A DNA stretch of 64,000 nucleotides from Streptomyces tagetis. GTDB lineage: Bacteria; Actinomycetota; Actinomycetes; Streptomycetales; Streptomycetaceae. The DNA is taken from contig NZ_JAGPNL010000001.1 of NCBI RefSeq assembly GCF_018069565.1, positions 930,001 to 994,000 of the forward strand. Direction: 5' to 3'. Shown here one piece after another: positions 44,473 to 52,331 of the stretch. A model generated the notes under the pieces. The model was not told the origin of the DNA. It made no database searches and saw only the letters and a list, made by a program, of their open reading frames with translations. Each line of letters starts with the position of its first letter. The first letter of the stretch is position 1. A program made the position numbers and the translations under genes.

Positions 44473-45522
44473 GTGTTCGCGAACGTGCCCCACACCGCCC
44501 CGAGTCCACTCCTGAGCCCAGTCCCGAGCCCGCTGCGAGCCAGAGTCCTCCTGGTCCTGGCCGTACTGCTGGCCACCCTCACGCCGACCGCTCCGACGGT
44601 GGCCGCCGGGAATCAGAAGACCGCGCGCCCCGGCGCGGAAGTCGTCGCCGTCACCCAGGTCGCGGACCGGCAGGTCGACCTGTCGGTGCGGTCGACGGCC
44701 CTGGGCGGCCGTACGGTCACCGTCCGCCTCCTCACCCCGGACGGCTGGAACCCGTACGACCGACACCACCGGCAGCACTGGCCCACCCTGTGGCTCCTCC
44801 ACGGCTGCTGCGGCGACTACACGTCGTGGACGAGCATGACGGACGTCGCGGAAACGGACAGTCTGCGCGACGTCCTGGTCGTCATGCCCGAGGCAGGCTG
44901 GAACGGCTGGTACAGCGACTGGTGGAACCACGGCGAGGGCGGCGACCCGGCGTGGGAGACCTTCCACACCAAGGAACTGCGCCATCTCCTGGAACGCGAC
45001 TGGGGCGCCGGCACCGACCGCGTGGTCGCGGGCCTGTCCATGGGAGGCCAGGGCGCCCTCCTCTACGCCGCACGGCACCCCGGCATGTTCAGGGCGACGG
45101 CGGCGTATTCCGGTTCCGCCCACCCGCTCCTGAACGACGAGTCGACCGACCGCATCATGGGCTTCTTCGCAGGCCAGGGCAACGACCCCCTGCGCGTCTG
45201 GGGCGACCCGGTCGTCCAACGCCGCATCTGGCAGGCCCACGACCCCTTCCACCTCGCCGAGCGACTGAGGCCGATCCCGGTCTACCTGTCCTGCGGCGAC
45301 GGCACCACCGGGCCCCTGGACCCGCCGGGCGCCACGAGCGCCCTGGAAGCCGACTTCAACCGCCAGAACCACGCGCTCGCGGCCGAACTGAAACGCGTGG
45401 GCGCGCGTCATGTGACCACGAACTTCTACGGCCCGGGGACCCACGGCTGGGCCTACTGGGAGCGGGAGTTGCACGCGTCGCTGCCGATGCTGCTGGAGGC
45501 GCTGGGCACGGAGGGCGACTGA
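44473..45522 (+). CDS. secreted alpha/beta-hydrolase esterase (Ag85/esterase D-like)
   Basis: 349 residues. Signal peptide: basic PSPLRARVLLVLAVLLATLTPTAPTVAA, cleavage near residue 45. The hydrolase fold follows with the oxyanion region LWLLHGCCGDYTSW, nucleophile S189 in GLSMGGQGA, and a late His in FYGPGTHGWAYW. The family (putative esterase PF00756) includes mycolyltransferases and feruloyl or S-formylglutathione esterases. GTG start after CAGGGAG, chosen over a longer frame that has no ribosome site. It is secreted; the substrate is unknown. Confidence 0.85.
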   Translation: MFANVPHTAPSPLLSPVPSPLRARVLLVLAVLLATLTPTAPTVAAGNQKTARPGAEVVAVTQVADRQVDLSVRSTALGGRTVTVRLLTPDGWNPYDRHHRQHWPTLWLLHGCCGDYTSWTSMTDVAETDSLRDVLVVMPEAGWNGWYSDWWNHGEGGDPAWETFHTKELRHLLERDWGAGTDRVVAGLSMGGQGALLYAARHPGMFRATAAYSGSAHPLLNDESTDRIMGFFAGQGNDPLRVWGDPVVQRRIWQAHDPFHLAERLRPIPVYLSCGDGTTGPLDPPGATSALEADFNRQNHALAAELKRVGARHVTTNFYGPGTHGWAYWERELHASLPMLLEALGTEGD

Positions 45523-45570
45523 CTTCCCCGGGGCCTCGGGGAGCGGCCCGTCGGCCGGCGGCCCGATGAC

Positions 45571-46131
45571 TCAGAAGACCCACCGCGTATGGCTGTAGAC
45601 CCCGTCGTCCCGGCCGAACCCGTACGCGGTGGTCGGCGTCACCCCGAACAGCATGGCGTCGCCGTTCCGCATGGCGTCACCGATCCCGTGGAAGGTGCCT
45701 TCGGGGGACGTGATGTGCGCGCCGTACTTCGCCTCGTACGCCGCGATCACGTCCTCCAGCACCGCCGCATCGCCGACCGGTTCCGCCTCGCCCTCGACGA
45801 CCAGGTCGAACCCCTCGGTGAGCGAGTTCCCGCCCGTGATCAGCGAGCAGTGCGGGTCGTGCGCCAGGTTCCGGGCCTTCTGCTCGCCCGGTCCGGTGGA
45901 GAAGTACAGCACACCGTCGTGCCACGCGGCGATCACCGGCGTAACGTGCGGCCGGCCGTCGGCGCGCACCGTGACGACCCAGAAGATCTCGGCGGCCTCC
46001 AGGTGCCGCCGGGCCTCCGGCCAGGGGGTGGCGGTGACGTCCGCGGCGCCAGGAAGGGGATGGAGCGCCGAGCTGTAACGGGCATCGAGCTCGGTCGCGG
46101 GCTGCTTCTCGGACGGTCGTTTCATGGACAT
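45571..46131 (-). CDS. pyridoxamine 5'-phosphate oxidase-fold flavin/F420-binding protein
   Basis: 186 residues with the split-barrel flavin-binding pattern: EIFWVVTVRADGRPHVTPVIAAW, LYFSTGPGEQKARNLAHDPHCSLITGG and a C-terminal YGFGRDDGVYSHTRWVF. It probably reduces or oxidises a small molecule using FMN or F420 in the cytoplasm. ATG start at 46131; no operon partners. It converges with the esterase gene. Confidence 0.83.
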   Translation of the reverse strand: MSMKRPSEKQPATELDARYSSALHPLPGAADVTATPWPEARRHLEAAEIFWVVTVRADGRPHVTPVIAAWHDGVLYFSTGPGEQKARNLAHDPHCSLITGGNSLTEGFDLVVEGEAEPVGDAAVLEDVIAAYEAKYGAHITSPEGTFHGIGDAMRNGDAMLFGVTPTTAYGFGRDDGVYSHTRWVF

Positions 46132-46346
46132 GCGGTACCTCCTCGCTCTCGTCCCTCTAACGACCCTTGTCCGCCCCGGAAATCACCGATACACCCATTG
46201 GAGGCACCTCCCCCTCGCCACGGCGACGGGCAACGGCAGCTCACGGGAAGCGACGCAGTGCGTCCGGCGCCGAGAGCGCCAAGCACGACGGACGTCTGGA
46301 AGGCGAGACGGGCATCCTGAGAGGTAGTCTCGCCAGCACAGTCAAC

Positions 46347-46438
46347 GCGGCCCGACGGGCTTCCGCTCCACCCCGGTGGAGTCTCGAAGGACATGCCCCC
46401 ACCCGCACGAGTCACTTCGTGCTGCCTGGGGGAAGTTC
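46347..46438 (+). promoter_or_regulatory. structured leader A of the first nuclease-helicase gene
   Basis: Shares two blocks with the leader at 48448: GCGGCCCGACGGGCTT (46347-46362) and an identical run of about 28 bases beginning GGACATGCCCCCACCC. The second block folds into a hairpin at 46396-46432: outer stem CCCCCA/TGGGGG, inner stem GCACGA/TCGTGC. The 3' arm holds GGGGGA, the only good ribosome site for the TTG at 46439. Leader A also has an extra CTCCACC/GGTGGAG hairpin between the blocks. The rest of the 300-base gap to the oxidase gene holds nothing that I can support beyond possible promoter sequence. Confidence 0.6.
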
Positions 46439-48328
46439 TTGCTGTTCCGCGCGTCCGCGAAAACGGTCGCCGTCATGGCGCTCGACCGTTCGCTTTTCCT
46501 GCACCTCACCGAACAGTTCGTCCACATGCACGGCTACCCGCCCGGTACCTCGGAGGCGCGCTCGTGGGAGCGCAGTATCCCCGTCCTGGCCGCCGCGCTC
46601 AACGACGCGGGTCTGGGCGACGTGGAGGTCATGCTGGAATACGCGCTCCCGCTGAACAGCAAGCGCGCCGACGTCGTGCTCGCAGGAGTGCACCCGTCCA
46701 CCGGGGAGCCTTCCTACGTCGTGGTGGAACTGAAGCAGTGGAGCGACGTCCTGCCTCACGAGGACGACTCCACGCTGTGCCACGTCGAGCGCTACGCCCA
46801 CCCCGTTCTCAACCCCATTGAGCAGGTGCGCCGCTACTGCGACTACCTGGTCAACTTCAACGGAGCGCTGGCCGGACACGGACACCGGATCGGCGGAGTG
46901 GCCTTCCTGCACAACGCCACCGAGTTCGGCGTCGCCGGACTGCGGGAGATCGAACGCGACGACCGCGGACTGCTTTTCACGGGACAACGCCGTGGTGACT
47001 TCCTCGACCACCTCCGTTCGAAGCTGAGCGACAGGCATTCCGGCGCCCGCGCGGCGGACGAACTGCTCTCCGGTGCGACGGTGCCGTCACGGCAGTTGAT
47101 GACCGTTGCCGCACAGGAGGTGCGCGAACGACAGCAGTTCGTCCTCCTCGACGAGCAGCAAGTCGCCTATCGCATGGTCCTCAACGCGGTGGAGCGGGCC
47201 AAGCGCGCGGACCGGAAGGAGATCGTCGTCGTCACCGGCGGTCCCGGCACCGGCAAGAGCGTGATCGCTCTCCAACTGCTCGGCGAGCTGTACCGACGCG
47301 GGACGCCGGCCCTGCATGCCACCGGCTCCCAGTCGTTCACCAAGACGATGAGGAAGGTCACCGGCTCGCGCAAGCGGGAGGTGCAGGACCTCTTCAAGTA
47401 CTTCAACAGCTTCATGACCGTCGAGAAGAACAGCCTGGACGTCCTGATCTGCGACGAGGCCCACCGTATCCGGGAGACGTCGGCCAACCGCTACACGCGT
47501 GCCGAACACCGCACCGGCAAGGCCCAGATCGACGAACTCATCGACGTCGCCCGCGTGCCGGTCTTCCTCCTCGACGAGCATCAGGTCGTGCGTCCCGGCG
47601 AGATGGGCACCGTGGCCGACATCAAGGCGGCGGCGGCCAAGCGCGACATCCCGTGTCACGTCGTTCCCCTGGACAGCCAGTTCCGCTGCGGAGGCAGCGA
47701 CGCCTACCTGCGCTGGGTCGTCCGGCTCCTCGGCCTCGAACCCGGAGGCCCGGTCGTCTGGGAACCCGACGACCGCATGCAGTTGTTGGTCGCGGAGAGC
47801 CCGCAGGAGATGGAGGCGTTCCTCGAAGCACGCCGAGCCCAGGGATACGGAGCCCGCATGTCCGCCGGCTACTGCTGGCGCTGGTCTCCGGAGCCCAAGC
47901 CCGGCGACCCCCTTGCTCCCGACGTCGTCATCGGTGACTGGGCCCGCCCCTGGAACCTGCGCGGCGACCGCTCCGTCTCCGGTGCACCGCCGTCCGCTCT
48001 GTGGGCGACCGACCCGGCAGGCTTCGGCCAGGTCGGCTGCGTCTACACCGCCCAGGGCTTCGAGTACGACTGGTCCGGCGTCATCATCGGCCCCGACCTG
48101 CTGTGGCGCGGCGACCGCTGGGTCACGGACCGCACGGCGTCGAAGGACCCGGTCTTCAAGAAGGCGACGCCGGACGCGGACGTCGACCGGCTCATCCGCA
48201 ACACCTACAAGGTGCTGCTGACACGGGGCATGGTCGGCACGGTGGTGTACTCCACGGACCCGGAGACGCGGGAGAAACTGCGGGAGCTGGCCAGTGGCCG
48301 GCTCGGTCAGCCGGCTGCCACTGCGTGA
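46439..48328 (+). CDS. nuclease-helicase protein A: PD-(D/E)XK-like domain plus DUF2075 (SF1-type) helicase
   Basis: 629 residues from a TTG that follows GGGGGA by five bases; an ATG at 46475 is an alternative. The N-terminal ~130 residues carry D78 in RADVVLAG, and E97/K99 in VVVELKQW, the spacing and setting of PD-(D/E)XK nucleases. The helicase part has GGPGTGKS at 267-274, LICDEAHRIRE, QFRCGGSDAYLRW, VYTAQGFEYDW and VLLTRGM, the expected motif I, II and late SF1 motifs. A single chain with nuclease and helicase is typical of nucleic-acid defence proteins, for instance the Nhi type, though homology to Nhi was not tested. It is followed by a paralogue with the same leader. Confidence 0.82.
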   Translation: MLFRASAKTVAVMALDRSLFLHLTEQFVHMHGYPPGTSEARSWERSIPVLAAALNDAGLGDVEVMLEYALPLNSKRADVVLAGVHPSTGEPSYVVVELKQWSDVLPHEDDSTLCHVERYAHPVLNPIEQVRRYCDYLVNFNGALAGHGHRIGGVAFLHNATEFGVAGLREIERDDRGLLFTGQRRGDFLDHLRSKLSDRHSGARAADELLSGATVPSRQLMTVAAQEVRERQQFVLLDEQQVAYRMVLNAVERAKRADRKEIVVVTGGPGTGKSVIALQLLGELYRRGTPALHATGSQSFTKTMRKVTGSRKREVQDLFKYFNSFMTVEKNSLDVLICDEAHRIRETSANRYTRAEHRTGKAQIDELIDVARVPVFLLDEHQVVRPGEMGTVADIKAAAAKRDIPCHVVPLDSQFRCGGSDAYLRWVVRLLGLEPGGPVVWEPDDRMQLLVAESPQEMEAFLEARRAQGYGARMSAGYCWRWSPEPKPGDPLAPDVVIGDWARPWNLRGDRSVSGAPPSALWATDPAGFGQVGCVYTAQGFEYDWSGVIIGPDLLWRGDRWVTDRTASKDPVFKKATPDADVDRLIRNTYKVLLTRGMVGTVVYSTDPETREKLRELASGRLGQPAATA

Positions 48329-48447
48329 CAAGGGCGCGTCCTGGCCAAGGGATACGTGATCCGGCCATGATGGCGATGTTTCTCCCGGTCACGGTGTCGT
48401 CTTCGTCCGCAGGTCGGCCGGCCTACCTAAGATCCCGAATACCGATT

Positions 48448-48520
48448 GCGGCCCGACGGGCTTTCTTACGAGGACATGCCCCCACCCGCACGAGTCACTC
48501 GTGCTCTGGGGGATCACCTC
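48448..48520 (+). promoter_or_regulatory. structured leader B of the second nuclease-helicase gene
   Basis: Repeats the two blocks of leader A. The hairpin at 48479-48512 has outer stem CCCCCA/TGGGGG, inner stem GCACGAG/CTCGTGC and a TCA loop. GGGGGA at 48508-48513 is both hairpin arm and ribosome site for the GTG at 48521. TAAGAT near 48428 may be the -10 box. An in-frame ATG at the foot of the hairpin (48476) would read MPPPARVT but has a poorly spaced ribosome site. Confidence 0.6.
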
Positions 48521-50641
48521 GTGTCCATGCTCCTGCTGCGGCTGGCAGCGCAGGATCTGCTGACCTTGAATTCGAGGCGCCGCATGGTGCCGCACCTGGC
48601 CGCAAGATGGCGCCACTTCCGAGGCGCCGACGCCTCGCTGTCGGAACGCTCCGCCTGGGCCGAGAGCCTCGTACACCTGGCGGAAGACCTGGTTGCCGCC
48701 GGACGCGGAAACGTCGAGATGATCGTCGAGTGCGCCGCCACCCTCGACGAGGCCGACCGGCCCGGCGCGCCCAGGCTCATCGATGTCGTTCTCGTGGGCC
48801 ATCATCCGGAAGAGAAGGGGCTGTCCGTCCAACTGGTCGAGCTGAAGCGCTGGTCGACGGTGACCAGGGTGGAACGAGCCACCGCGGAACTGGTCCACGT
48901 ACCGGGGATGGGCAGGAAGAAGCACCCCGCCCTGCAGTTGCGCGAGTACTACGAGGCGTTCACGGGCGCCAGGGGACCGCTGCGAGGACTGGACTTCGCT
49001 TGCGGTGGTTTCGCCTACCTGCACAACGCCACCGACGCCTCCGTCCGGCCCTTGGTCGACCTGGACGCTCCGACCGGTGTCTACGCCGGTGTCTACACGA
49101 ACGACCGGCGGGAACAACTGATCTCCGACCTCCGCAAGAACTTCGCCGACGAAGGCGGCGCCTCCGCGGCCGAGATACTGCTGCAGAACATGGGCTTGAG
49201 GAATACGCCCCTGCTCGATGCCATGATCCGCTCCCGGGGAGAGGACACGGTCTTCACCCTGCGCGGTCGGCAGAAGAAGGTCGCCGACCAGATCCTGGAC
49301 ACCGCGGCCAAGGTACTCCCGGATGCGCAGCGACCCGCCCTCGTGCCGGACGAGCGGCGCGTGGTTTTCCTGATCAAGGGCGGTGCCGGCACGGGGAAGA
49401 GCGCCATCGGCCTTCAGATCAAGGCGGAGCTGGAGGCCGGCGGCCACACGGTCAAGTACGCCAGCGGCAGCCGAGCCTTCAACGGCGCGATCCAGGAGCA
49501 CGTCGGGTACGGGGATCGGGAGTTCAGGGAGAGCTTCACCTACTTCAGCAACTTCGTCACCCCGCCGGACCCGCCCCTGGACGTGCTGATCTGCGACGAG
49601 GCACACCGACTGCGCGAACGGTCGACCAACCGGTTCTGGAAACCCGAAGACCAGGGAACCAAGCCCCAGGTCGACGAGTTGTTGGATGCGTCCCGCCTGA
49701 CCGTGTTCTTCCTCGACGAGGGCCAGACCGTGCGACCGCACGAGGTCGGCACCATCCAACTGATCGAGGACGCGGCCCGACGCTACGGCGCCACACTTGT
49801 CCCGTACGAGCTCCGGGAGCAGTTCCGCTGCGGTGGCAGCGACTCCTACATCCGCTGGGTGCGTGCCGTACTCGGGGTGACGGACGAGGAAGAGCCGGAG
49901 CCATGGACGCCGGACGGCCTGATGCACGTCGAGGTGGCGGACAGCCCGGAGGAACTCGAACGGATCATCCGGACCGAAGCGCTCGCCGGAGCGTCCGCCC
50001 GCCTCGTCGCGGGGTACTGCTGGCCGTGGACGAAGCCGGTCGGCAAGGAGAGGCGACTGGAGGCCGACGTACGGATCGGCTCCTGGCACAGGTCCTGGAA
50101 CGCGGACAGCGATGCCTTTTGCGAGGACGGCGTGCCGCCCTGCAGGATCTGGTCCGTGCACGAGAAAGGGCTTGATCAGATCGGCTGCGTGTACACGGCC
50201 CAGGGCCTCGAGCGGGACTGGTGCGGCGTGATCATGGGCGAGGACATGGTGCGCCGGGACGGCCGGTGGGTGTTCCGGCGGGGCAAGGAACGGAAGGACC
50301 CGGACACGGGTGTCAAGCGGGTGGCCGTTCCGGGTTCGTTCGACCCCAAGGTCAGAGCCGGCAGCGTCGACGACCATGAGTTCGCCCGGTTGGTCCGTCA
50401 TGCCTACCACGTGCTGATGACCCGAGCGAGCCGGGCGACGGTGCTCTACTCCACGGATGAGGAGACTCGAAGCTACTTGACGGAGATGGTGGGCGAGGTC
50501 CAGGTCCACGGGCTCCGCCCCACCTGGGAGAACCTGCCGGAGGTGGCACGGCTACCACATCTGCCCAGGCCACGCCGGGGGCGCCGCCGCCGAGGGCGCC
50601 AGAGCACGGGCCCACAGTCGCCCGACATGTACCTCTTCTGA
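48521..50641 (+). CDS. nuclease-helicase protein B: PD-(D/E)XK-like domain plus DUF2075 (SF1-type) helicase
   Basis: 706 residues from the GTG after the hairpin leader. Nuclease-type residues are D88 in LIDVVLVG and E107/K109 in QLVELKRW. The helicase has GGAGTGKS from 287, LICDEAHRLRER, QFRCGGSDSYIRW, VYTAQGLERDW and VLMTRA. It is clearly a paralogue of the upstream protein, but with modest identity, so the duplication is old. It carries a longer region before the final motif (GKERKDPDTGVKR) and a basic C-terminal tail (PRPRRGRRRRGRQ) that could bind nucleic acid. The 192-base gap between the two genes holds only the second leader, so each has its own translation control. Confidence 0.82.
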   Translation: MSMLLLRLAAQDLLTLNSRRRMVPHLAARWRHFRGADASLSERSAWAESLVHLAEDLVAAGRGNVEMIVECAATLDEADRPGAPRLIDVVLVGHHPEEKGLSVQLVELKRWSTVTRVERATAELVHVPGMGRKKHPALQLREYYEAFTGARGPLRGLDFACGGFAYLHNATDASVRPLVDLDAPTGVYAGVYTNDRREQLISDLRKNFADEGGASAAEILLQNMGLRNTPLLDAMIRSRGEDTVFTLRGRQKKVADQILDTAAKVLPDAQRPALVPDERRVVFLIKGGAGTGKSAIGLQIKAELEAGGHTVKYASGSRAFNGAIQEHVGYGDREFRESFTYFSNFVTPPDPPLDVLICDEAHRLRERSTNRFWKPEDQGTKPQVDELLDASRLTVFFLDEGQTVRPHEVGTIQLIEDAARRYGATLVPYELREQFRCGGSDSYIRWVRAVLGVTDEEEPEPWTPDGLMHVEVADSPEELERIIRTEALAGASARLVAGYCWPWTKPVGKERRLEADVRIGSWHRSWNADSDAFCEDGVPPCRIWSVHEKGLDQIGCVYTAQGLERDWCGVIMGEDMVRRDGRWVFRRGKERKDPDTGVKRVAVPGSFDPKVRAGSVDDHEFARLVRHAYHVLMTRASRATVLYSTDEETRSYLTEMVGEVQVHGLRPTWENLPEVARLPHLPRPRRGRRRRGRQSTGPQSPDMYLF

Positions 50642-50696
50642 GGCGCACCACCCGCATGTGGAGTGGCGGGCTCTCCGGGCCCGCCACAAGCCTGCG

Positions 50697-50825
50697 TCAG
50701 AAGAGCAGGCGCGCTGCCGCCGCCAGGGCCATCACCACGAGCTGGGTGACGACACCCGCGGCGACGTCGACCAGGATCTCGCGAAGCCGGTGACGACGTG
50801 CAGGCTTGTACTCGACGGGGTTCAT
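50697..50825 (-). CDS. 42-residue membrane peptide
   Basis: Short frame with a clear ribosome site (AAGGAG, seven bases before the ATG). A basic, His-containing first half (MNPVEYKPARRHRLREIL) is followed by one membrane segment (VDVAAGVVTQLVVMALAAAARLLF) that reaches the C-terminus. No family is known to me. It converges with the second nuclease-helicase gene, 55 bases away. It may be a holin-like or toxin-like peptide linked to the locus, or an unrelated small membrane protein. Confidence 0.55.
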   Translation of the reverse strand: MNPVEYKPARRHRLREILVDVAAGVVTQLVVMALAAAARLLF

Positions 50826-51047
50826 GGATTCCACTCCTTGGCGTGAGCTGGGAATGGCGGGACCGCCCTTCCGGGCATCCGCAGTCACGCCGCGTGCGAG
50901 ACGCAGCGGAAACCACTCGTCAGTCACAGCCGAGAACCGGCACCTGACCACTGCCGACGTACCCTCCGGGAAGGTGCGCAGCGGGAGCAACGGTAGTGGA
51001 CCACCGATGCGGGCTCATGATTTTCGGCCACTCCTGGGGCAGTTCGA

Positions 51048-51475
51048 GTGAAGTTCACCAAGAACTGGTCGCGGACGGACAACTCGAAGCTCGCCCTGTA
51101 CCGCGACGGCCGACTGGTGAAGAGCTACCGTGCCGGGTCCGGTCTGGGCAGCACGGACGAATGCGCCAAGAAGCGCGGCTGGCTGCCCAGCGGCACCTAC
51201 AAGGTCCTCGGGCACCAGACCAACCGCGACACCAAGATCAAGGGGTACGCGATCCACCTCGACGACAAGGCGTGCAACCCGAAGAAGGGGAGAAGCGCGT
51301 CGCCCGCCGTGAGCTGTTCATCCACAGCAACATGACCAAGGACGGTGCCAGCCGCTGGCGCGGCAACTACAAGTCCGAGGGGTGCGTCAAGCTCTCCCCG
51401 ACCGACATCAAGAACCTGTTCGGCCACCTGAACAAGGCCCACTGGCCCAAGAACCTGACTCTCCAGGTGGGCTGA
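51048..51475 (+). pseudogene. L,D-transpeptidase-like (YkuD) gene with a frameshift
   Basis: The first part reads VKFTKNWSRTDNSKLALYRDG and GYAIHLDDKACNPKK in one frame. At a GGGG run (51287-51290) the sequence shifts. The remainder RRELFIHSNMTKDG, then YKSEGCVKLSPTDIKNLF lies one base back, ending at TGA 51475. The HSN and SEGC elements match the catalytic His and Cys of L,D-transpeptidases. With one more G, a 142-residue protein would be restored. No signal peptide. Either a recent pseudogene or a sequencing slip in the homopolymer; programmed frameshifting is less likely. Confidence 0.7.
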
Positions 51476-51494
51476 CACTTCCACGGTGGGCGGC

Positions 51495-51531
51495 AGGGGT
51501 CTGCCGGGCAGAGGTTGCCCGGCAGGCCCCT
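51495..51531. terminator. hairpin after the transpeptidase-like gene
   Basis: A 16-pair stem with one T-G pair and loop GAGGT starts 20 bases past the stop. Confidence 0.65.
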
Positions 51532-51595
51532 CCTCATTCAGTTCCACCGCTCCCCGGCCCCCGACCTGGGCGAGGGGCCCGAGCGCTCCCCGGCG

Positions 51596-51636
51596 ACCCG
51601 GATGACAGAACAGCGTTGCTGCTCTGTTACCTGGGT
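51596..51636. terminator. hairpin after the lipoprotein gene
   Basis: A 19-pair stem with two mismatches and a three-base loop, placed 18 bases beyond the minus-strand stop at 51654. It may work in both directions between the convergent genes. Confidence 0.6.
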
Positions 51637-51653
51637 AGGCGATTCCTGCTCTC

Positions 51654-52268
51654 TCAGAAGTGGTCGACCGTATGGCCTTCGGGCACTCTGTAGCAGCCGG
51701 ACGTGACGTTGATGCCCAGGCTCGGCGTCGTGTCTTCGGAGTACTGGACGATCCAGACGCTGACCTTCTTCGCGTCGTTGTCGGCGACGAGGTTGAGGGC
51801 TTTGTTGGGACTGTTGTCGTGGTACAGCCCCTTGGTGACCCAGCCTCCCGAGTTCAGCTTCTTCTTCAGGTTCTCCATTGCCACGTCGATGTCGCCGGGC
51901 TTCGCCGGAGCCAGGTTCCAGGGGTGGTAGACGGTGAAGTACGTGTCGGGGTCCTTGCCTTCGCACTCCTTGACCCCGGGACCGGGCTCGGAGGCATTGC
52001 CGGGAACGCCGGCGAATCTGTAGAGCTCGCTGGACACCTCCTTCACCGCCGCGACCGCCTCTTCGGTCGTCGCCGTGCCCGCGTCGGGAAGGTTCACAGG
52101 GATCTCCTCGGTGCTGTCGGTCGGGTTGCCGGGGGAGCCGGTGCTGTCGTTCTCGGTCATGCCGCATCCACTGAGCAGGAGTCCGGTCAGGACGAGAACC
52201 AGGGGGAGGGAGCGGAGTGAACCACCCCGGTGACGCGGGGCGAGGCCGGAGCGTGGTCCGTAGAACAT
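51654..52268 (-). CDS. hypothetical lipoprotein
   Basis: 204 residues. Basic N-terminus, hydrophobic LPLVLVLTGLLLSGC with a lipobox and lipidated Cys35, then a Thr/Ser/Asp-rich spacer and a globular domain (TYFTVYHPWNLAPAKPGDID, LVADNDAKKVSVWIVQYSED). The family is not recognised. It follows the DUF1023 hydrolase gene at 63 bases in the same direction. Lipoproteins in this position often form pairs with type VII-like effectors, so an immunity or surface-partner role is possible. Confidence 0.75.
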   Translation of the reverse strand: MFYGPRSGLAPRHRGGSLRSLPLVLVLTGLLLSGCGMTENDSTGSPGNPTDSTEEIPVNLPDAGTATTEEAVAAVKEVSSELYRFAGVPGNASEPGPGVKECEGKDPDTYFTVYHPWNLAPAKPGDIDVAMENLKKKLNSGGWVTKGLYHDNSPNKALNLVADNDAKKVSVWIVQYSEDTTPSLGINVTSGCYRVPEGHTVDHF

Positions 52269-52331
52269 GAAAGTCCAAGATTTCGTGGGGTGGGCCGGCG
52301 GCGGGACGGCTCTCGACACCGTCCTGCCGTC

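Noticed and set aside
46376..46438. Start of the first nuclease-helicase at 46376
   Set aside because: This would place the conserved hairpin leader inside the coding region. In the second gene the same leader precedes the start.
46393..46821. MPPPARVT-initiated protein in leader A
   Set aside because: After the shared leader it runs out of frame through the nuclease domain with random composition. A short upstream peptide remains possible, but not this long product.
50473..50990. Longer minus-strand frames near the 42-residue peptide
   Set aside because: They overlap the end of the helicase gene or lack ribosome sites. Only the short ATG frame with AAGGAG is credible.
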